Assembly: GCF_000961885.1 (NCBI RefSeq)
Contig: NZ_JZKH01000112.1
Span: 1 to 21,508, forward strand
Length of the DNA stretch: 21,508 nt
DNA from: Streptomyces rubellomurinus
Lineage (GTDB): Bacteria > Actinomycetota > Actinomycetes > Streptomycetales > Streptomycetaceae
Direction of reading: 5' to 3'
Positions 7,049 through 13,893 of the stretch are shown here, in pieces. The notes under the pieces were generated by a model. The model was not told the origin of the DNA. It was given only the letters and a program-made list of their open reading frames with translations, and did no database searches. The stretch's first letter is position 1, and every line of letters begins with the position of its first letter. The position numbers and the translations under genes are program-made.

Positions 7049-7306
7049 ATGGGCATGACCGAAACCCAACTGCCGTCGCCGGCTACCAACATCACCTCGA
7101 TCGATTCCAAGCCCCCAGTGCAACCAGAGCACACCCTCGAAGAGCGCCCCATCCCGGTGCAGCGCAGGCTTCTCGATCTGGTCGCTCTGGTCTGTCTTCT
7201 GACCATCGCGACCACGATCTACGTCATCGCTGGGACCAATGCCGGCACGGTCACCAGCGTTGGCCTGGGTCTGTTCGCCACCTGGAGGTCCAACCGACCA
7301 ACCTGA
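7049..7306 (+). CDS. Small membrane protein, 85 aa
   Basis: Two ATGs are possible (7049 and 7055); neither has a strong ribosome site. Residues 1-40 are hydrophilic and Pro/Thr-rich. Residues ~42-62 (LDLVALVCLLTIATTIYVIA) are a clear membrane helix, and ~66-80 (TVTSVGLGLFATW) may be a second short one, so a two-helix hairpin with a cytoplasmic N-terminus is plausible. The family is not recognised. It is divergent from the HTH-WD40 gene and could be its membrane-acting partner, as sensor and small membrane effector pairs occur in defence loci; the sequence does not prove this. It is less GC-rich than its neighbours, which hints at transfer. Confidence 0.6.
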   Translation: MGMTETQLPSPATNITSIDSKPPVQPEHTLEERPIPVQRRLLDLVALVCLLTIATTIYVIAGTNAGTVTSVGLGLFATWRSNRPT

Positions 7307-7762
7307 GATGAACCAGCAGCAAGCTCACGCGTGCCGAGTGCTCCGGTACTGGATGAGATCGGCAACGCATGCGGAGTGCAGGCCGGGTTCAACTTCTGGG
7401 CGGTCGACGCCGAGACACCAAGGCCAGCTTCTCCCGCGCGTCCCAGCCGGTCTCGGGGCCGTCGTCCTGATTACAGTCCGGCGCAGCGCGGCGTTGGCCG
7501 CGCAGACCGCCGCCTCGGCTAGTCCCAGCGGCCCGGGCCGGGGCCCCTGTCGGCACGGACCATCCCGAGCACCGCAGCGGCCGCGTCCAGCCCGGCCGCA
7601 CCCTCCCAGCCGCCACGTCTTGTGCCGGACGGCCGTGTTGGCATCAGAGGCCACCAGACCATGCAAACGCTCGGTTCATCGGATTAGACCTGCGGCCGGT
7701 CAGGTCCGTGACAAGGTAGGGCTGGGTGGCCGGGGTGCGGCCGGGGGTGGAAGGGTGCCTGG
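7307..7762. other. Gap without a convincing gene
   Basis: No frame here combines a ribosome site, coding bias and recognisable sequence. A plus-strand frame near 7331 begins plausibly (PSAPVLDEIGNACGVQAGF) but ends after about 60 codons. A minus-strand frame near 7616-7389 ends in REKLALVSRRRP-like sequence and may be an old gene tail. TAGGGC at 7716-7721 could be the -10 of the SLATT gene, with no good -35. Confidence 0.4.
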
Positions 7763-8683
7763 GTGGCTCGCGGTATGGACGACGACGCGTCACATCGTCT
7801 GGGCAATGCCGAGAAGACACTGCAGGGCGCGGAACGAGCGCGGATCGCAGAGGAGCGGCGCAAGGAGCGGGAACGGCTGGCTGGCGCTCGGCGGGACCTC
7901 AGGCGTGCGGAACGGGTACTCGCGCGGCGCCGGCGGTTGTCGCGTGTGCGGACCTGGGCGGGGGCGGGAGCGGGGGCCGTTCTTCTGGCCGGGCTCGCCT
8001 GGAACCTACTGGACCTGGACGCCGTACTTCGCCGCATCCCCGTGGACATCATCCTTGTGATCGCGGCAGCGGTGCCGATGACCGCCGCGGTGATAGCCGC
8101 GACCCGCCTTCGGCCACTGGAATCGACGTCGGCGTTGGAAGACACGCTGGACGAGACCCGGGAAAAGCTGCGGCAGGTCAGCGCCTTCGCCTACCCGTCG
8201 CTGGAGTGGCGGCGGAACCTGTACCGCGAGGAGGTAGCCGACATCGCCGGGCAGTACCGGGCAGACAGCCGCCGGTACCGCCGCGTCCACAACACCCTGC
8301 AGTCCGTCGTCATGGCCGGCTCCACCGTCACCACCACCGTGGGCGCCCTCGACTCCGGGTACCCCGCCCGCTGGCACAGCTTCCTGGTCACCGGCATCAG
8401 CTTCACCATCACCCTGGCCGCGATGTTCGCCGGCTACTACAAGTACCGCGAGCGCAGCTACTTCCTGCAGCAGACCGCCGACGCCGTCGAAGAAGAGGCC
8501 TACGCCCTCACACTCGGCGTCGGCGCCTACGGGGCGTTCAAGCCCAACCAGGAAGGCGAGGCCCTGGCGCTGGCCTTGTTCACCCAACGTGTCGAGGACC
8601 TGCGCAACGAACAACGCCGCCGCCAGCAGCAGCTCGACCAGCCAGCCGAGCAGACCAGCCCCACAGGGGCCCCTCAAGCCTGA
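7763..8683 (+). CDS. DUF4231/SLATT-type membrane effector, 306 aa
   Basis: The C-terminal half matches the DUF4231 (SLATT-like) family by its signatures: HNTLQSVVMAGSTVTTTVGAL (from 176), FAGYYKYRERSYFLQQTADA (from 222), EEEAYALTLGVGAY and RVEDLRNEQRRRQQQLDQP. SLATT proteins are small membrane proteins predicted to form pores or perturb membranes as effectors in anti-phage conflict systems. Residues ~15-60 are a highly charged, probably coiled-coil stretch. Hydrophobic segments lie at ~65-82, ~93-114, ~180-196 and ~206-225. The first pair belongs to an N-terminal extension beyond the usual two-helix core. GTG 7763 has AAGGG at 7-base spacing; ATG 7775 has GGGTGG and is nearly as good. A cysteine-peptidase gene follows after 41 bp on the same strand, probably in one operon. 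Family confident; effector role is inferred from the family. Confidence 0.88.
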   Translation: MARGMDDDASHRLGNAEKTLQGAERARIAEERRKERERLAGARRDLRRAERVLARRRRLSRVRTWAGAGAGAVLLAGLAWNLLDLDAVLRRIPVDIILVIAAAVPMTAAVIAATRLRPLESTSALEDTLDETREKLRQVSAFAYPSLEWRRNLYREEVADIAGQYRADSRRYRRVHNTLQSVVMAGSTVTTTVGALDSGYPARWHSFLVTGISFTITLAAMFAGYYKYRERSYFLQQTADAVEEEAYALTLGVGAYGAFKPNQEGEALALALFTQRVEDLRNEQRRRQQQLDQPAEQTSPTGAPQA

Positions 8684-8693
8684 GAGGCCCCTG
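8664..8693 (+). terminator. Hairpin straddling the SLATT stop codon
   Basis: CAGGGGCCCCTCA (8664-8676) and TGAGAGGCCCCTG (8681-8693) pair at 12 of 13 positions with a 4-base loop. The stem's right arm begins with the TGA stop of the SLATT gene. It sits between the SLATT and peptidase genes, so it may be a partial terminator or an mRNA structure that sets the ratio of the two products. Confidence 0.45.
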
Positions 8694-8724
8694 AAACCAC
8701 GAACCGTCGAAGGACACTGTCGGC

Positions 8725-9174
8725 ATGACGGACGAACAGCTGGCCCGGGACCTCGCGCAGCGGTTCCGAAGCGCCCTGGAGACGGAAGCAACCCAGCTCG
8801 CCGCGCGCAACGGGGCGCTCATCGGCCTACGGGAGTTCCCGATCGGCGCATGCCTGGACGCCTCGCTCCTGCTCGCCGAGTATCTACGGGAGCACGACCA
8901 GGGCAGCTGGCGGTGCCTAGCCGGGGAGCGGCTCTTCCGGCCAGCCCAGCCGGAAAGCCACGCCTGGGTGGAGCGCGACGGCCTGGTCGTGGACATCACT
9001 GCTGACCAGTTCGCCGATTCACCGGGCCCGGCTGTGTGGGTCACCCGCAACAATGCCTGGCACGCGCAATTCGCCCCGGCCGAGGACCAGGGCCAGCTGT
9101 GGCGCCCCCAGGACGAGGAGCTCCTGGACGCCTACGCCGTGCTGCGCGACACGGCCAACCGGCCAGCGGCGTAA
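8725..9174 (+). CDS. Predicted cysteine peptidase (papain/transglutaminase-like), 149 aa
   Basis: ATG 8725 follows GAAGGA at about 10 bases. The arrangement of a Cys at a helix start, a His in a strand and an Asp soon after suggests a papain/transglutaminase fold: Cys43 in PIGACLDASLLLAEYL, His79 in SHAWVERDG, and Asp90 in LVVDITADQF. At about 150 residues it would be a minimal catalytic domain. There is no signal peptide or membrane helix, so it should be cytoplasmic. The C-terminal third is hydrophilic. It is the second gene behind the SLATT effector, so a processing or activating role towards that membrane protein is a reasonable hypothesis. Known minimal proteases of this fold also process peptides or modify proteins, so other substrates are possible. 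I do not recognise a named family. Confidence 0.75.
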   Translation: MTDEQLARDLAQRFRSALETEATQLAARNGALIGLREFPIGACLDASLLLAEYLREHDQGSWRCLAGERLFRPAQPESHAWVERDGLVVDITADQFADSPGPAVWVTRNNAWHAQFAPAEDQGQLWRPQDEELLDAYAVLRDTANRPAA

Positions 9175-9221
9175 CCGGACACCCCCACCGCCGGGCGGGA
9201 CCGAGGTCGGGTCGGAAGCCG

Positions 9222-9540
9222 TCATCGCCGGCCGCGCACGACGGGCCGCTGCGGCCCGGTGCCGCTGGGCGCAACGGCCGCGGTACCGAAACGCTCCAGC
9301 CAGCTCATGGCCTGGCGCAGCATGGCGGGGTCGAGGTACTGGGTGAGGTCGCGGACGTCCTGATGGTCGGTGCCGGTCAGGTGCAGAGGCCAGCGCGGTC
9401 GAGGGCGGTGAAGAGGGGCTGGGCTGCGGATCCGCTGTACGATCTGCGGACGGGCAAGTCGCGTACGCCCTCCGCCGTCACCGGTGCCCACGCCTCCAGG
9501 TGATCGTCCGGCCAAGGTCCTTCGGGGCCCGCGTTCGATC
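9222..9540 (-). pseudogene. Frameshifted gene remnant on the minus strand
   Basis: Two adjoining minus-strand frames are protein-like and join with a one-base shift near 9381-9391. The upstream part reads PWPDDHLEAWAPVTAEGVRD, then LPVRRSYSGSAAQPLFTALDRAGL. The downstream part reads HLTGTDHQDVRDLTQYLDPA, then MLRQAMSWLERFGTAA, and stops at 9222. No start codon with a ribosome site is visible above 9540, so the N-terminus may also be lost. I do not recognise the family. It is opposite in direction to its neighbours and fills most of the 418-bp gap between the peptidase and the Cys-rich protein. Confidence 0.5.
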
Positions 9541-9592
9541 GTCGTGTCTTCGTCCGGCGGAAGCGTGGGAGACCGCTAGGAACGGGCCTCAG

Positions 9593-10090
9593 ATGCCAAA
9601 GAACAGGTCGACCGCAGCGCAGCGCGCCCGCCAGCGGCAGGCGGCCACCGGCGAGAAGTACACGACCGCCCTACGCGCCCAGCGTCCTTGCACCACTCAC
9701 CATCAGATCTTCTCGGCCCGTGGGGCCGGATGGACGCCCATCACCCAACGCGCCGAGCAGCGATTCGACCATGCCTGGCCTGGTCACCCCAGGCCACACT
9801 GGGAGGAAAAGTTCGGCGAGTTGTGCTGGAAAAGTTTCCCCTGGCAGGACGCGCCAGCCGAGGCCCACCGGATTCTCCGCGAGGCGCAGCGGGAGGCGGA
9901 TGCGACCTGCCAGAGCTGTCCGGCCCCTGGCCGCAAGCGGGTTGTATGGATCTGGGATGACTACTGCGGCACGTGGATCATGCCCTGGGTGAAGACCTGC
10001 TGTGACAACTGCTACTGGGTCCCCTCGCACCTTCTCCACGACGGGGAGTACCGGTTCTTGTTCGAGACGTACGAGGAGTCCTCTGCCTAA
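9593..10090 (+). CDS. Cys-rich zinc-ribbon-like hypothetical protein, 165 aa
   Basis: I chose ATG 9593 because the sequence MPKNRSTAAQRARQRQAATG looks like the N-terminus of many actinomycete proteins, whereas the extension back to 9500 is shadow-like. GGAACGGG lies upstream at a rather long distance. Cys106-x2-Cys109 and Cys137-x2-Cys140, with Cys125 and Cys136 between, suggest a zinc ribbon. The region is also rich in Trp and Tyr (VVWIWDDYCGTWIMPWVKTC). The N-terminal 30 residues are basic and could bind nucleic acid. The stop TAA at 10088-10090 is formed at the left edge of the IS: the TA of the target plus the first A of the element. The uninterrupted gene would have ended with TAG at the same codon, so the protein is intact. 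Function unknown. Confidence 0.78.
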   Translation: MPKNRSTAAQRARQRQAATGEKYTTALRAQRPCTTHHQIFSARGAGWTPITQRAEQRFDHAWPGHPRPHWEEKFGELCWKSFPWQDAPAEAHRILREAQREADATCQSCPAPGRKRVVWIWDDYCGTWIMPWVKTCCDNCYWVPSHLLHDGEYRFLFETYEESSA

Positions 10091-10156
10091 GGGCTGTCCC
10101 GTAATTGATCTCTTGCAGTGGCTGGACAGGCCGAGCCCATCGGCGGCAGACCCGGA

Positions 10157-10924
10157 CTATGCGGCCTGGAGGAGGTTGTGGAGGCGGGCGATGCCGAGCA
10201 TGGCGTGGTGGACGCCGTCACCCTTGAGACGGCAGTCGCGCAGGATCTTCCAGGTCTTCATCCTGGCGAAGACATGCTCGACGCGGGCGCGGACCCGCTT
10301 GTGGTCGCGGTTGTGCTCGGCCTGCCATTCGGTGAGCTCGCCGCCCTTGGGTCGGCGGTGCGGGATCACGAGACCGGTGCCGGGGTAGCCGCCGTCGGCG
10401 ATGGTGATGGTCCGGCCGACGGCGGCCTTGGCGCCGGACTCTGCCCAGGCCTTGCAGTCGTTGCGGTTGCCCGGGACGGGGGTGCCCACCGCGACGACCA
10501 GACGGGTGTCGGCGTCGACGACGACCTGATGGTTGGTGGAGTACCTGTAGTTCTTCGACTTCTCCGCGATGGTGTGGTCGCGGGTGGGGACGAGGGTGCC
10601 GTCGACGATCAGCACGGTGTCCTTCCGGAACCGGCGCCGGGGCTTGAGCGCAAGGAGGGGGCCGATGTGGTTGATGATGCGGTCGGCCGCCGACTTGGAC
10701 ACGCCGAACAGCGGTGCGAGCTGCCGTAGCGTCAGGTTGGTTCACCAGTAGGCCGCGACAAGCAGGACCCGGTCTTCCAGCGGAAGACTCCAGGGCCGGC
10801 CCGGCCGCACGACGTCAGCGCCCTCTCCGCGGAGCACTGTCATCAGCTTGCGGAAGTCGCGCGGGCTCAGCCCGGTGAACGGGGTTATCCAGGACGATTC
10901 CGACGCCGTGATCACACCAGCCAT
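10157..10924 (-). pseudogene. IS5-family DDE transposase, interrupted by an in-frame stop
   Basis: The frame from ATG 10924 to the stop at 10157 is a complete IS5-type (DDE_Tnp_4) transposase except for TGA at codon 61 (10742-10744). It reads DRVLLVAAYW-stop-TNLTLRQLAPLFGVSKSAADR with no frame change, so a single base change (CGA to TGA at an expected Arg) explains it. The catalytic landmarks are intact downstream: VDGT, IADGGYPGTGLVIPHRR, and RVRARVEHVFARMKTWKILRDCR. The N-terminal 60 residues carry the helical DNA-binding part (SPRDFRKLMTVLRGEGAD). An internal GTG at VSKSA could give a shortened product lacking that part, probably inactive. The element would therefore need help from another copy to move. 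Confidence 0.85.
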
Positions 10925-10975
10925 GGCGAGATCATCCCAGCCGTGGTCACTGCTCCGGCAGCCAGCTCGCGGCCC

Positions 10976-11755
10976 TCAGGACGCTGGCGCCGGCAGAGGC
11001 CTACTTCCCAGGGCGTCGGCGAGAGCATCGCTCTGGGGTCGAGTGAGGTTGAGTGCCCACAACACGGCCGCTTCATCCGAGTCCGGCTCAGTGTGCCGGT
11101 GACCGCCACCGCTCAGAGGGGAGTCGGCACCACCACGGCGACTGGCTGCAGGCCGCCTGTTCCGAAGGAGATGTTCAGCCGTGTCCTGGGCAGAGTCGTC
11201 GGGTGCTCCGATGGCCGCGAGAGCGGCGTTCACCCGTGCTGGCGCTTCCGGCGGCAGCTCGTCGTCGGCGAGCAGCGGCAGCAGGAGCAGGAGTCGGGCC
11301 GCGGTGTCGTGCACGCCGGGTGCGGTCAGGTCCGGCGTCTCGGTGATGTGCACGATGTCGCGCCAGGACAGGCCCGGGCCGTACCAGTCGCCGTCAAAGC
11401 TGGATAGGTCCTCTGACCGAGGCCAGTCCGGTTGGGTCAGCAGGTAGTCGATCCCGTAGTCACCGATGAGGTTCCGGTAGACGACGACGGCGCTGTGACC
11501 GCCTTGGAACGGGATGTGGAACGCCGGCCAGGCTTGGTCGTCCAGGAGGACTTCGGACAGGGCGTCCGTGTCGGCGCCGTCGTCACCGAACCACTCGGGT
11601 GCTGGCCGGGTCTCACCCGAGGTGAACCGGCACATGACCAGCAGGTGATTGGACCAGAACCCGGCGCGCTCAAGCAGCCACTCACCCGCGACCAGCCGCC
11701 CGTAGTCGTATCCCTTGATCAGCACGGACCAGAGTGTCTCAGTCCCCACCGACAC
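10976..11755 (-). CDS. Hypothetical passenger protein in the IS, 259 aa
   Basis: It starts with GTG at 11755, only 40 bp inside the right end of the insertion, with GCGGAG a few bases upstream. It ends 51 bp before the transposase start, so one transcript could cover both genes. The N-terminal ~140 residues have a mixed alpha/beta look with many aromatic residues (WSVLIKGYDYGRLVAGEWLL, AFHIPFQGGHSAVVVYRNLI, DWYGPGLSWRDIVHI). Residues ~150-200 are Leu/Ala-rich helices, followed by a low-complexity Arg/Gly/Ser stretch and a short helical end. The look is that of the small immunity-type or HEAT-associated hypotheticals common in Streptomyces toxin loci, but I cannot name the family. It plays no visible part in transposition. 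Confidence 0.7.
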   Translation of the reverse strand: MSVGTETLWSVLIKGYDYGRLVAGEWLLERAGFWSNHLLVMCRFTSGETRPAPEWFGDDGADTDALSEVLLDDQAWPAFHIPFQGGHSAVVVYRNLIGDYGIDYLLTQPDWPRSEDLSSFDGDWYGPGLSWRDIVHITETPDLTAPGVHDTAARLLLLLPLLADDELPPEAPARVNAALAAIGAPDDSAQDTAEHLLRNRRPAASRRGGADSPLSGGGHRHTEPDSDEAAVLWALNLTRPQSDALADALGSRPLPAPAS

Positions 11756-11797
11756 GTCTCCGCTGCCGGTCCGTCGGGACTAGCGGGACAGCCCTTA

Positions 11798-12394
11798 GCC
11801 TGCGGCGGACTGACCCACGTCGACGACCGGCCGGTTGCCGCAGAGGGCACCGTTTCGTAGGCGCCGGCGCGCCGAGCGGCCGTGTTCTGGTGGCTGTCGC
11901 CCGGCGGACGGGCGGCGGCCGTCGCCGTTGCTGGCACTGGCGGCTCGGTTCGAAGCCGGTCCGCTGCCCGCTCGGGGGTCCCGGTGCGGACCGGCCTCCC
12001 CAGTGTGTGCGCGCCAGCTCCGCGGGGCCCGCGGGGTGGCCCGCAGGAGTCAGGGGGTGTCCCCCTGCCAGTCCCATCGGCTCGGGTCCGCGGGCCGCGG
12101 TTCGTAGTGAGCCCGGCCGCCCCCGCCGGGGCAGACCGCGTCACCGCCCGCACCCAGCTTCACCCTCACTGACAACCAACCCACCGACCAGCAGCCAGCC
12201 GCGTGACCGGGCGCCCCGGTGGAAAGCCACGCCGAGCCACTGAAAACCAAACGCCGATCATCAACTCCCCAATCGCCACACATAGTTATCAAACCCCGGC
12301 CGACGCCGAGCCAGCCAACATCCCCAACAGGTCCAACCAAAGGTCCAGATAACACAGCGATAGAGGCCATTTCACGTCTGATCGCGCCAGCAGG
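11798..12394. other. Stretch without a gene; hairpin and A/C-rich DNA
   Basis: No frame is convincing here. CAGGGGG-TGT-CCCCCTG at 12051-12067 is a short hairpin. From about 12170 the plus strand becomes A/C-rich, leading into the R2b repeat (12318 onward). A minus-strand ATG at 12370 opens a frame beginning MASIAVLSGPLVGPVG; the equivalent place at 3172 begins MTLTAGLSGPLVCPVG but stops after 27 residues, so I do not call it a gene. Confidence 0.45.
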
Positions 12395-12555
12395 TCACAC
12401 CCTGCGGTCCTTCGCCGGGTAGAGCTTCGCGTAGAGCACGCGGTCCTCCCGCCACGGATCGTCCGGTGCGCAGGCTGCGGCAGTCACCTGCTCGCACTTG
12501 GCCAGGGCAGGCAGCACCGGGCCCAAGTCCTTGGCGGTGCGGGCCTGTTCGCAGC
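12318..12555 (-). repeat. R2b block, copy 2
   Basis: This matches 3121-3340 in the same orientation, with shared islands AACCAAAGGTCCAGA, CCATTTCACG, CAGGTCACACCCTGCGG and GGGCCCAAGTCCTTG. On the minus strand the part above 12395 is coding-like and the part below is downstream DNA. In this copy the coding part is still in one frame. Confidence 0.65.
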
Positions 12556-12563
12556 CGTGGCGT
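12395..12563 (-). pseudogene. Frameshifted C-terminal tail following the endonuclease VII gene
   Basis: Directly beyond the endonuclease stop the next minus-strand frame is open and strongly protein-like: ERHGCEQARTAKDLGPVLPA, then LAKCEQVTAAACAPDDPWRE and DRVLYAKLYPAKDRRV-stop (stop 12395-12397). The join with the endonuclease frame needs a one-base shift at about 12564-12568 (CTC-T-GAA). There is no start codon or ribosome site at the join, so it is more likely the lost end of the upstream protein than a separate gene. The same tail occurs in decayed form at 3197-3330. Confidence 0.5.
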
Positions 12564-13739
12564 TCAGAGCATCCCGGACTCGACTGTCCGGGCCAGGATG
12601 TGTTCTGCCTCAGCCGCCGTCAGACGAAGGCTTGAAGAACCCCTCTGCCCGAAACAGCGGACCCGGCATTCATATCCGCTGTCGACGACCTCGGTGACCG
12701 ACACGCACATGTGCATCGGCACATCGCACCCCTGAAGACCTCGTTCGAGGTGAAGGTGGCGGCGCAGCGCGGCGAGTCTGTGGTGCGGTGGCAGGGTGCG
12801 GTGGGCGCGGCAGTCTTTGCAGTTCAGGAGGTGCTGCACGCTGCCTTTGCGGGCGAGGAACTCCTTGCCCTGGCCTTCCATGGTGTTGCAGCTGCCGCAC
12901 AGGGGCCCGCGGATCAGGCCGTGTTCATGGCAGTGGTCCCAGGCGGCTGCGGGCCGGGCCGGTTCGCATATCGCGCACAGGAAGTCCTCGGCCCGCGGTC
13001 CGCGTTCTCGGACGCCCGCGTAGGTGGCTCCTGCCAGTTCCTGCTGGTAGCGGCGCAGTCCTGCGGCGGCGCAGGCGGGGCAGATCACCTTCCAGCCGCT
13101 GGTGGTGGATGTGTGCCAGGTCGAGTCCGTGCTGTGCGCGCCGCAGGTGCCGCAGACGTGGCTGCTGGCAGCCAGCGCGGTCTCGGTCTCCTCCCACTGG
13201 TCGAGGATGAGAGCGAGGGTGCGCGGGACCAGCCATGTGTCGTGCGACCAGACCAGCGTGGGGACTGGAAGCACGCAGGCGATGGAGTGGTTGGAGCAGC
13301 GCTGGAGCAGGCCCTCGGGGGTCAGGCCGCAGGGAAGTGCCCACCCGTCGGAGCGGCGCTGGCAGGACGTTCCGCACGAGCAGCCGTTCTTCATCCGCAT
13401 AACGAAGCCCGCGTGGTCGGCCCAGCGACGGATCTGTTCTCTCCAGCCTGTGCGAGCTGGTGTCGCCGGCTTGGGCTTGCCGGGACTGTGCGGTCGTGGG
13501 TCGACGAGGTCGCTGGGGTCCCACGGCAGCGCGACTATGGTGCGCCCGGCCGTGCGCACCTCGGATTCGTCGAACTGCCACCGGTTTGCGAGCTTGTGGG
13601 CACGCACCGGCACATGCCCGAAGAGGACGAAATCGTGCTCGGCGAAACGCTTGCGCTGGAACTGCTCCGGCACCGTCGGGACCGGGCAGCCGCGCATCTC
13701 CTCGGCCAAGCACTGCACAGCCAGCTTTTGACTGATCAT
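12564..13739 (-). CDS. Endonuclease VII-like HNH-type protein, 391 aa
   Basis: Residues ~252-300 carry the recombination endonuclease VII (His-Me finger) signature: FLCAICEPARPAAAWDHCHE followed by HGLIRGPLCGSCN. Cys255, Cys258, Cys281 and Cys284 are the zinc ligands, and the DHCHEHG stretch (268-274) holds the catalytic His. In phage T4 this enzyme resolves branched DNA; in actinomycetes such domains occur in many mobile-element proteins. There are two further Cys pairs (Cys120/122/126 and Cys196/199 with Cys220/223), so the N-terminal 250 residues are a separate zinc-rich region. The ATG at 13739 gives the natural start (MISQKLAVQCLAEEMRG), although its ribosome site is weak; a start upstream would add shadow-like sequence. 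The C-terminus is probably altered by a frameshift: the next frame continues as a conserved-looking tail (12395-12563). Confidence 0.8.
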   Translation of the reverse strand: MISQKLAVQCLAEEMRGCPVPTVPEQFQRKRFAEHDFVLFGHVPVRAHKLANRWQFDESEVRTAGRTIVALPWDPSDLVDPRPHSPGKPKPATPARTGWREQIRRWADHAGFVMRMKNGCSCGTSCQRRSDGWALPCGLTPEGLLQRCSNHSIACVLPVPTLVWSHDTWLVPRTLALILDQWEETETALAASSHVCGTCGAHSTDSTWHTSTTSGWKVICPACAAAGLRRYQQELAGATYAGVRERGPRAEDFLCAICEPARPAAAWDHCHEHGLIRGPLCGSCNTMEGQGKEFLARKGSVQHLLNCKDCRAHRTLPPHHRLAALRRHLHLERGLQGCDVPMHMCVSVTEVVDSGYECRVRCFGQRGSSSLRLTAAEAEHILARTVESGML

Positions 13740-13893
13740 CCGACCAGCCTGCCACCCGGCTCTGACAACGGGCCCGGGTGATCGGCTGATCCGGTCTGGT
13801 GGCGCAGCTGCGAGGCTCTGCCGACTGAACCGGGTCACAACCGCGGGTCCTGGCGCCCTTCCGCAACAGGCTGCGGGTCGCTTCCGTCCTTTG

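Larger units (their letters stand above)
10090..11795 (-). mobile_element. IS5-family insertion with an extra gene, ~1.7 kb
   Basis: The ends are AGGGCTGTCCCG (from 10090) and CGGGACAGCCCT (to 11795), flanked by TA duplications (10088-10089 and 11796-11797). The wider symmetrical match is CTAAGGGCTGTCCCG, giving a CTAG target split by a 2-bp duplication, as expected for the IS427-like branch of IS5. The element holds a broken DDE transposase gene and a 259-aa gene upstream of it, both on the minus strand. GAGATCATCCCAGCC at 10928-10942 resembles the inner part of the left end in reverse. It may be the remains of an older right end, in which case the extra gene was captured later. Confidence 0.7.

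Noticed and set aside
10928..10942. GAGATCATCCCAGCC as the true right end of the IS
   Set aside because: It only loosely resembles the left end; the perfect inverted repeat with TA duplications lies at 11784-11798. Kept only as a possible relic.
12711..13781. Plus-strand open frame (356 aa) over the endonuclease gene
   Set aside because: Antisense shadow; the minus strand has the endonuclease VII cysteine/histidine motifs.
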